This document shows positions 1 through 5,101 of a stretch of DNA of 5,776 nt, piece after piece. Every line of letters begins with the position of its first letter. Within the stretch, counting starts at the first letter, position 1. The notes beneath the pieces are model-generated. The model was not told the origin of the DNA. It saw only the letters and a list, made by a program, of their open reading frames with translations, and ran no database searches. The position numbers were made by a program, and so were the translations under genes. The DNA is from Candidatus Parcubacteria bacterium. Its GTDB lineage: Bacteria; Patescibacteriota; Minisyncoccia; Minisyncoccales; JAUWXI01. The stretch lies in assembly GCA_030616435.1 (NCBI GenBank), contig JAUWXI010000023.1, forward strand, positions 1 through 5,776, read 5' to 3'.

Positions 1-7
1 AAATTGT

Positions 8-1360
8 ATGAATAATGAATTGCCAGAAAAATTACCTCCCAGGTCTGTTGAAGCAGAAAAATGTTTGTTGGGTTGTTTGATGCTCGACAAAGAAGCTATA
101 GTCAAGGTGGCAGATTTTTTAAGAGCTGGGGATTTTTACAAAGGGAATCATCAACAAATTTATGAAGGAATGATAGAGCTTTTCGGAAGACAAGAACCCA
201 TTGATTTGCTCTCTATCTCTACCCGCTTAAAAGAAAAAAAATTACTTGAGCAAATTGGAGGAGCAAGTTATTTGTCAGAATGCATAAATTCAGTTCCCAC
301 AGCCTCTAATGTTTTAAATTATGCCAAGATGGTTACAAAAAAGAAGGTTTTACGAGATTTAATTCAGGCCAGTCAGGAAATAGGCTCCCTGGCTTTCAAT
401 GAGGAAGAAGATGTAAATGTCCTTTTAGATAAAGCAGAAACTAAAATTTTTAGCATTGCCCAGAGGTCATTAACCCAGGAATTCTTATCTGTTGGAGATG
501 CTTTAGAAGAAGCTTTTGAGAGAATAGATGAACTTTCTCGTGACCGAGGAAAATTAAGAGGGCTTACGACTGGATTTCCTGGTCTGGATAATATTTTAGC
601 TGGACTTCAAAAATCAGACTTGATAATTTTAGCCTCGCGGCCAGCTTTTGGAAAAAGCTCATTAGCTCTCAATTTTGCCAGCCATATTGCTACTACAGAA
701 AAAGTACCCATTGGCTTCTTTAGTTTAGAAATGTCAAAAGATCAGCTGGTTGATAGATTAATCGCTGCCCAAGCTAATGTTGATTTGTGGAGATTAAGAA
801 CGGGCCGGCTTTCTGGTGAAGGAGAAGATAATGATTTTGTGAAAATTAGAAAGGCCCTCCAAACTTTATCCAAAGCTCCAATCTATATTGACGATGCTGC
901 TTCTTCAAATATTTTACAAATAAGGGCTATGTCTAGAAGATTGCAGGCTCAGAAAGGTTTGGGTCTTGTTATTGTTGACTATTTACAATTAATGGAGCCT
1001 TCCAATCCTAATATGAGCATGGTCCAGCAGATGACGCAAATTTCAAAGTCATTAAAGAGTTTAGCAAAAGAACTCAATGTCCCTGTTTTAGCCATTTCTC
1101 AGTTATCTCGAGCAGTAGAACAAAGAACCCTCCACATCCCTAGATTGGCTGATCTTCGTGAGTCGGGCGCGCTCGAACAGGATGCGGATGTTGTTATGTT
1201 TATTAATCGAGAAGACCGCTACAATCCAAATACACCCCGGAAAAACATCGCTGACATCATAATAGCAAAACATAGAAATGGACCTGTAGGCAGAGTTGAA
1301 CTTTACTTTGACGAAAGAACAGTTTCCTTTAGAAGTTTGGAAAAAAGAGAAGAAGAATAA
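8..1360 (+). CDS. dnaB: Replicative DNA helicase DnaB
   Basis: This is the hexameric 5'-3' helicase that unwinds DNA at the replication fork and recruits primase. The 450 residues match the usual length (about 450-470). The N-terminal helical domain (about residues 8-105) opens with the typical LPPRSVEAEKCLLGCLM segment, followed by a linker and a RecA-like ATPase domain (about 180-445). Visible motifs are Walker A RPAFGKSS (211-218, K216), GFFSLEMS (236-243), Walker B VIVDYLQLM (321-329, D324), AISQLSRAVEQR (362-373), DLRESGALEQDAD (382-394) and the arginine-finger segment KHRNGPVG (421-428). No intein or frameshift is seen. The ATG at 8 gives the normal family N-terminus, but only 7 bases precede it, so its ribosome binding site and promoter are outside the window and a slightly longer start cannot be excluded. 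The stop directly abuts recR, suggesting co-transcription. Confidence 0.97.
   Translation: MNNELPEKLPPRSVEAEKCLLGCLMLDKEAIVKVADFLRAGDFYKGNHQQIYEGMIELFGRQEPIDLLSISTRLKEKKLLEQIGGASYLSECINSVPTASNVLNYAKMVTKKKVLRDLIQASQEIGSLAFNEEEDVNVLLDKAETKIFSIAQRSLTQEFLSVGDALEEAFERIDELSRDRGKLRGLTTGFPGLDNILAGLQKSDLIILASRPAFGKSSLALNFASHIATTEKVPIGFFSLEMSKDQLVDRLIAAQANVDLWRLRTGRLSGEGEDNDFVKIRKALQTLSKAPIYIDDAASSNILQIRAMSRRLQAQKGLGLVIVDYLQLMEPSNPNMSMVQQMTQISKSLKSLAKELNVPVLAISQLSRAVEQRTLHIPRLADLRESGALEQDADVVMFINREDRYNPNTPRKNIADIIIAKHRNGPVGRVELYFDERTVSFRSLEKREEE
1346..1355 (+). promoter_or_regulatory. Weak purine-rich ribosome binding site for recR
   Basis: The sequence AGAGAAGAAG ends 5 bases before the recR ATG and lies within the last codons of dnaB. 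It has no GGAGG core, so it is a poor Shine-Dalgarno match. With the dnaB TAA directly touching the recR ATG, translation of recR probably depends at least partly on ribosomes finishing dnaB. That is inference from spacing. Confidence 0.35.
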
Positions 1361-1984
1361 ATGTATCCAAAATCTATTCAAAAACTAATTGATATTTTTT
1401 CAAAATTTCCTGGGGTAGGGCCAAAAACTGCGGCTCGTTTTATTTTCTATCTAAAAAAGGTTCCTGAAAAAGAAGTTGAAAACCTTTTAGAATTGATAAA
1501 ACATTTGAAAAAAGATATTAAAACCTGTTCTTTTTGCTTTAATATCTTTGAAGGTCCTGGTGCAAAAGAAGATCTTTGTCCTATTTGTCAGAACCCCACG
1601 AGAGACCGGACTCTTCTTTGCGTAGTAGAAAAAGAACAAGACTTAGTTTCAATAGAAAAAACAGATAAATATAAAGGGCTCTATTTTATCTTAGGAGGGA
1701 CAATACCTATTTTAAAAAAAGAGAAAAAGAAAATTAAAGAAAAGGAATTAAAACAAAGGATATTGCATCCTGAAAAGTTTGGCCTTTTTGCAGCAGAATT
1801 TAAAGAAATCATCCTGGCTTTAAATCCCACAGCTGAAGGTAAGGCAACAATGCTTTACCTTAAAAGATTTCTAAAACCTTTGGATAAAAAAATAACCTCC
1901 TTAGGCCTGGGCTTACCAAAAGGAGGTGAGTTAGAATACGCTGATGAAGAAACGTTGGCTAGTGCCTTTGAGCGAAGAGAATAG
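1361..1984 (+). CDS. recR: Recombination mediator protein RecR
   Basis: RecR works with RecO (and RecF where present) to load RecA on SSB-coated single-stranded DNA during gap repair. At 207 residues it is full length. An N-terminal helix-hairpin-helix carries FPGVGPKTAARFIF (16-29). A four-cysteine zinc finger follows (C56, C59, C73, C76). The Toprim domain starts at CVVEKEQDL (87-95, E90), contains NPTAEGKAT (155-163, E159), and ends with the C-terminal motif GLPKGGELEYAD (184-195). The usual ISPLDGIGP stretch after LGG is replaced by a lysine-rich segment (about 117-132), so the family call is secure but the protein is divergent. It starts directly after the dnaB stop, whereas in many bacteria recR sits with dnaX and ybaB. 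Its 3' end carries, on the opposite strand, a terminator for the facing operon. Confidence 0.95.
   Translation: MYPKSIQKLIDIFSKFPGVGPKTAARFIFYLKKVPEKEVENLLELIKHLKKDIKTCSFCFNIFEGPGAKEDLCPICQNPTRDRTLLCVVEKEQDLVSIEKTDKYKGLYFILGGTIPILKKEKKKIKEKELKQRILHPEKFGLFAAEFKEIILALNPTAEGKATMLYLKRFLKPLDKKITSLGLGLPKGGELEYADEETLASAFERRE
1886..1927 (-). terminator. Rho-independent terminator of the rmuC-rplU-acpS-fusion operon, antisense inside recR
   Basis: Read on the - strand, a perfect 8-bp inverted repeat, ACCTCCTT (1927-1920) and AAGGAGGT (1902-1895), encloses a 17-base loop. Inside the loop, GGT and GCC can add about 3 further pairs, one of them G-U. The stem is followed by TA and then seven T (1892-1886). 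This is the normal layout of an intrinsic terminator. It begins about 60 bases past the fusion gene's stop codon. On the + strand the same bases encode recR residues KKITSLGLGLPKGG, including the conserved PKGGE motif, so chance arising from codon constraint remains possible. No U-run follows the hairpin in the + direction. Confidence 0.6.
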
Positions 1985-2009
1985 AATTACAAACTCCTCA
2001 AACTTTTTT
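1967..2009 (+). terminator. Possible weak terminator of the dnaB-recR operon
   Basis: TTTGAG (1967-1972) pairs with CTCAAA (1997-2002), and GAG (1977-1979) pairs with CTC (1994-1996). This gives a 9-bp stem with a 4-base bulge (CGAA) and a 14-base loop, followed by C and six T (2004-2009). The element spans the recR stop, the 2-bp gap and the last codons of the convergent fusion gene. The stem is AT-rich and bulged, so termination would be inefficient. Position and the T-run are the main support. Confidence 0.3.
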
Positions 2010-4446
2010 CAATAATTTTAGTGGCTTCTTTTTTTGAAGTCCATTTTTTAAAATAGAGAGGTTCACCAAATTTAATTAAAATTGGGCCTCCTTTTCGAGG
2101 AAAACGTCCTGCATAGGGAAGAATTTGATCCGTTCCATATATTTTAATGGGAACAACTGGAGCTTGCATTTCTACTGCTAAAGCTCCTGCTCCCTCTTTT
2201 AATGGAAGCATCTTTCCAGTAGGACTCTGCCTTCCTTCAGGAAAAAATAGAATTGACCAATTTTTATCAAGTAATTCTCCAGTATGCTCAAATCCAGATT
2301 TCATTTGACTGATCCTTGGGAAAGGATAGGCATTCAAAAGAAAAACTACTATTTTCAAGAATCTTCTATATTTTTCGTAAAGAACATCAGAAGCGGCAGC
2401 TAGAGCAATATTATCCCGAAATTTTGAAGGAAGAGCCCTTACTACCGAGAGGCCGTCCAGAGAACTAATGTGATTTGCCATAAAAATTACAGGAGTAGTA
2501 AGTCCTTCAAGATTTTCTATTCCCTCTGTTTTAGTTTGAGAAAAAATTCTTAACAAGGGAAAGAGAAAAATCTTCTGTAATACCTTTCTTATTCTTTTTG
2601 TTAGAGGATGTAATTGCCAGGAAAATATTTTATGTTTTATTTTTCTTTTAGGTTTTTCTTTAATTAATTCTTCTAAATCTTTTACTTTGGTCTTAGGAGT
2701 AATTTTTTCTTCATCAATCTCCACCCCAAATTGTTCCTCAATTTGAGCAACCAGTTCAATCCTCATTAAAGAATCGAGTTTGAGATCTTTTACCACTCTA
2801 GTTTTTGAAGAAATTAAACTAGGATCGGTATCAGTAACTGTAGAAAGAATTTCTATTAAAGGAGGAGCTTCTTTTTTAGCTAATTTTATCTCCTCTGGGA
2901 CAATTTTTTGAGTTAAATATTCAAGAACTTCTAGCCTCTTAACTTTTTTGGTTATGGTTCTTGGAAAATCTGAGAACGGCCAAGTCGACCAACTTTGAAT
3001 CTGCTGAAAACTAGCCAATCTTTTATTCGCCCTATCAATAATTTTCTCGGCTCTTTTAATTTTCCCTAAAAGCACGGCGTGAATTTCTATTTTCCCTCTT
3101 TTGGGTAAGCCTACCACACAGCTATCCATTATTCCTTTCTCTTTATTTAATTCAAATTCTATATCTTCTGGATAAACATTTTGGCCAGCAGCGGTTAGTA
3201 TCATGAACTTCTTTCTTCCTTTAATATATAAAAAACCTTCTTTATCCAGATACCCCATATCCCCGGTTTTAAACCAACCATCTTCAAAGGCCTTTTTTGT
3301 TTTTTGAGAATCTTTCCAATAACCTTTAAACACTATAGGACCTTTAACTAAAATTTCGTCGTCTTTAGCAATTTTAACCTTGACTCCGGGCACTACTTTT
3401 CCTACCGAGGTAATCTTTTTAAAAGGAGGAGGGGTAACACTAACCACTGGTGAAGTTTCAGTTAACCCGTAACCCTGAAGAATATTTATTCCCAAGGCCT
3501 GCCATTTTTTACCAACTTCTGATTCAAGAGGAGCTGCTCCCGAGACGATTAAATTTAGGTTTCCACCGAATTTTCGATGAACATCTCGAAATAAAATTCG
3601 GCGAACCTTTTTAGGCAAAGATGGAGAAATTTTAAAAAGAAGTTTAAGAATTTTCTCTCTCCCTTGGCGCTTAGCTTCTGTCTCAATTCTACTCATCACC
3701 AGCTTCAAAAATTCAGGAACCGCTGCCATTTTGGTAATTTTGTTTTCAAGAAGAGTTCTGGTAATGATAACAGACCCCAAGGCAGGAACAAAAACTATTT
3801 GGGCTCCGCTGGCTAAAGTCCTAAACTCAACAATTTGTTCGAAAACATGGCTTAAAGGCAAAATGGAAAGAAACTTATCTGATTTTTCTACTTTAATTAT
3901 ATTAAATATTGCTTTAAGATCAGAAACAATGTTTTTATGAGTTAGAACTACCCCTTTTGGATGGCCTGTGGTTCCAGAGGTATAAAGAATCTCGACTAAG
4001 TCATTCTCTCGAATTAGAGGTTTTTTAAATAGGTGTTCACTTTGAGCAAGGTGGTCGAAATAATCAATATTAATAAAAGCTAAGCTAAGTTTCTTTGGTT
4101 CTTTTATTCCTGAGGACTTCAAAAGAAGTTTGGCTCCAGTTTTTTTGGCTACTTCCAAGACAAATTTGGGTAGGTTCTGAAGATGAAGGGGCACAACAAT
4201 AACACCCTTTAAAAGGCAACCAAAAAAGGCGCCTAACCAATAAGGAGAATTTGGCGCCCAGAGGAGAACTCTATCCCCTTTTTTTAATTTTCTCTCCTCA
4301 AGTAATTTGGCAATTCCAGAAGCAAAATTATAAAATTGAGAATAATTCCAGATAATACTTCTGAATCTTGGTTTTATTTTTAGAGCAGGGGCTTCTGGGA
4401 ATTGCTCTTTGCCTTCTTCTAAAATATCTATAAGGGTTTTAATCAT
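1987..4446 (-). CDS. Fused acyl-ACP synthetase (AMP ligase) - acyl carrier protein - PlsC acyltransferase
   Basis: This 819-residue protein has three domains. Residues 1 to about 515 form an ANL-superfamily AMP-dependent fatty acid ligase: YTSGTTGHPKGV (155-166), PLSHVFEQ (197-204, as in long-chain acyl ligases), GYGLTETSP (325-333), WFKTGD (391-396), GRKK (410-413) and a C-terminal PRTITKKVKR (495-504) with K501 as likely catalytic lysine. Residues about 526-598 are an acyl carrier protein with LKLDSL (555-560), S559 being the phosphopantetheine site. A basic linker (596-606) leads to a PlsC/LPLAT acyltransferase: NHISSLD (658-664, the HX4D motif), FPR (709-711), FFPEGRQSPTG (734-744) and VVPIKIYG (764-771). 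Hydrophobic stretches near 624-635 and 698-707 suggest peripheral membrane contact. Inferred role: activate free fatty acids, hold them on its own ACP and acylate a lysophospholipid or glycerol-phosphate. It overlaps acpS by ATGA and has no visible Shine-Dalgarno, so coupling is likely. Substrate and acceptor are unproven. Confidence 0.9.
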   Translation of the reverse strand: MIKTLIDILEEGKEQFPEAPALKIKPRFRSIIWNYSQFYNFASGIAKLLEERKLKKGDRVLLWAPNSPYWLGAFFGCLLKGVIVVPLHLQNLPKFVLEVAKKTGAKLLLKSSGIKEPKKLSLAFINIDYFDHLAQSEHLFKKPLIRENDLVEILYTSGTTGHPKGVVLTHKNIVSDLKAIFNIIKVEKSDKFLSILPLSHVFEQIVEFRTLASGAQIVFVPALGSVIITRTLLENKITKMAAVPEFLKLVMSRIETEAKRQGREKILKLLFKISPSLPKKVRRILFRDVHRKFGGNLNLIVSGAAPLESEVGKKWQALGINILQGYGLTETSPVVSVTPPPFKKITSVGKVVPGVKVKIAKDDEILVKGPIVFKGYWKDSQKTKKAFEDGWFKTGDMGYLDKEGFLYIKGRKKFMILTAAGQNVYPEDIEFELNKEKGIMDSCVVGLPKRGKIEIHAVLLGKIKRAEKIIDRANKRLASFQQIQSWSTWPFSDFPRTITKKVKRLEVLEYLTQKIVPEEIKLAKKEAPPLIEILSTVTDTDPSLISSKTRVVKDLKLDSLMRIELVAQIEEQFGVEIDEEKITPKTKVKDLEELIKEKPKRKIKHKIFSWQLHPLTKRIRKVLQKIFLFPLLRIFSQTKTEGIENLEGLTTPVIFMANHISSLDGLSVVRALPSKFRDNIALAAASDVLYEKYRRFLKIVVFLLNAYPFPRISQMKSGFEHTGELLDKNWSILFFPEGRQSPTGKMLPLKEGAGALAVEMQAPVVPIKIYGTDQILPYAGRFPRKGGPILIKFGEPLYFKKWTSKKEATKIIEKSLRSL
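2653..2871 (-). other. Internal acyl carrier protein domain of the fusion protein
   Basis: Residues about 526-598 of the fusion form a complete ACP fold: a first helix region (about 530-537), a loop, then D-S-L at 558-560, followed by MRIELVAQIEEQFGVEID (561-578), the characteristic helix II of type II ACPs, and a closing helix (about 588-597). The serine expected to carry 4'-phosphopantetheine is S559, codon TCT at 2772-2770. The adjacent acpS is the obvious candidate modifying enzyme. Boundaries are approximate. Confidence 0.85.
4443..4446 (-). promoter_or_regulatory. ATGA stop-start overlap coupling acpS to the fusion gene
   Basis: The acpS stop TGA (4445-4443) overlaps the fusion start ATG (4446-4444). 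The bases just upstream of the ATG (for example GCTATTTTATTAAA) have no Shine-Dalgarno match, so re-initiation by ribosomes ending acpS is the likely start mechanism. The overlap is seen directly; coupling is inferred. Confidence 0.6.
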
Positions 4447-4796
4447 TTTAATAAAATAGCAACTACGGCTATCACATAGTCCCCATGGTGACTGATACTT
4501 AAATCATGACTTTTGATATTTCTTTTATCAACAACTCCATTGAGATTTAAGACTGGTTTTCCTGATTTAATGTTTTTAATCTCAATCAGCTTCCAGCTTC
4601 CTGGTTTTAAATCTAGAGCTTTAATAACTGCCTCTTTAGCTGCAAAAAGGCCTGCCAAGTGGGAAATTTCGGGATTTTGAAGTTCTGATTCACAAAAAAT
4701 ATCCCGTTTGAATTTCTCGGGACATTTTTTAAAAGTTGTTCGAAATTTTTCAAGTTGTAAAATATCGCTTCCAACTTTAATCTTCATAACAATCAC
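4443..4796 (-). CDS. acpS: Holo-[acyl-carrier-protein] synthase AcpS
   Basis: AcpS transfers the 4'-phosphopantetheine arm from coenzyme A to the conserved serine of apo-ACP. At 117 residues (114 from the alternative start) it has the usual size of this trimer-forming family. Family motifs are VGSDILQLEKF (8-18, metal-binding D11), LFAAKEAVIKAL (50-61, metal-binding E55), a SWKLIEI...GKPVL stretch (67-83) and the C-terminal LSISHHGDYVIAVV (99-112). The start shown is a GTG that overlaps the rplU TGA as GTGA. An ATG at 4787-4785 (residue 4) gives MKIKVGSDI, closer to the typical family N-terminus, and lies 5 bases after the rplU stop; neither start has a clear Shine-Dalgarno. It overlaps the ACP-containing fusion gene by 4 bp, so its likely partner is encoded directly downstream. 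Confidence 0.93.
   Translation of the reverse strand: MIVMKIKVGSDILQLEKFRTTFKKCPEKFKRDIFCESELQNPEISHLAGLFAAKEAVIKALDLKPGSWKLIEIKNIKSGKPVLNLNGVVDKRNIKSHDLSISHHGDYVIAVVAILLK
4793..4796 (-). promoter_or_regulatory. GTGA stop-start overlap of rplU and acpS
   Basis: The rplU stop TGA (4795-4793) lies inside GTGA, whose GTG (4796-4794) can start acpS. If the ATG at 4787 is the true start instead, the genes are separated by 5 bases. Either arrangement fits translational coupling. Use of TGA as stop here and at 4445-4443 supports standard bacterial code. Confidence 0.45.
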
Positions 4797-5101
4797 TTAA
4801 AAGTCAAAATTTCTACCTCGGTAAAGGCTTGGCGATGGCCTTTTTTTATTTTATAACGTTTTTTTGCCTTGTGTTTAAAAATCACTACTTTTTTTGCTTT
4901 CCCCTGCTTTAAAATTTTCCCCATCACTTTTGCTCCTTTAATAAAGGGGTCTCCAATATGAACTTTCCCTCTTTTTTCCAAGAGTAAAACCTTATCAAAA
5001 ACAACTTTCTCACCTTCTTTTCCTTCTATCTTTTCAATTTTAATTTTATCTCCTTTGGAAACCAGGTACTGTTTCCCTCCGGTTTTTATTACAGCCTTCA
5101 T
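4793..5101 (-). CDS. rplU: 50S ribosomal protein L21
   Basis: L21 binds 23S rRNA in the large ribosomal subunit. The 102 residues match the family length. Family signatures are the N-terminal MKAVIKTGGKQYLVSKGDKI, VLLLEKRGKVHIGDPFIKGA in the middle (IGDP at 49-52), and the C-terminal basic motif KKVVIFKHKAKKRYKIKKGH with GHRQAFTEVEIL (88-99). The ATG directly follows the rmuC TAA with no gap; upstream bases are A-rich with only a weak purine stretch (AAAGAAGA), so it either relies on coupling or has a promoter inside rmuC that I could not identify. In many bacteria rplU is followed by rpmA (L27), often with a small gene between; here acpS follows instead. Confidence 0.97.
   Translation of the reverse strand: MKAVIKTGGKQYLVSKGDKIKIEKIEGKEGEKVVFDKVLLLEKRGKVHIGDPFIKGAKVMGKILKQGKAKKVVIFKHKAKKRYKIKKGHRQAFTEVEILTFK

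Noticed and set aside
1103..1381. 92-codon open frame on the - strand
   Set aside because: It lies wholly antisense to the conserved dnaB C-terminal core and has no recognisable domain; it is a shadow frame.
1714..1720. A7 run in recR as a possible slippage or frameshift site
   Set aside because: recR is intact through its C-terminal motif in one frame. Similar A/T runs occur throughout this AT-rich window (for example 4140-4146 and 4279-4285), so it needs no special explanation.
1920..1930. Perfect Shine-Dalgarno-like AAGGAGGTGAG on the + strand
   Set aside because: It encodes the conserved RecR PKGGE motif and no open frame starts at a suitable distance; it is better explained as one arm of the - strand terminator hairpin.
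3731..3940. 69-codon open frame on the + strand
   Set aside because: It lies antisense to the ligase domain of the fusion gene, with no family resemblance and no regulatory context.
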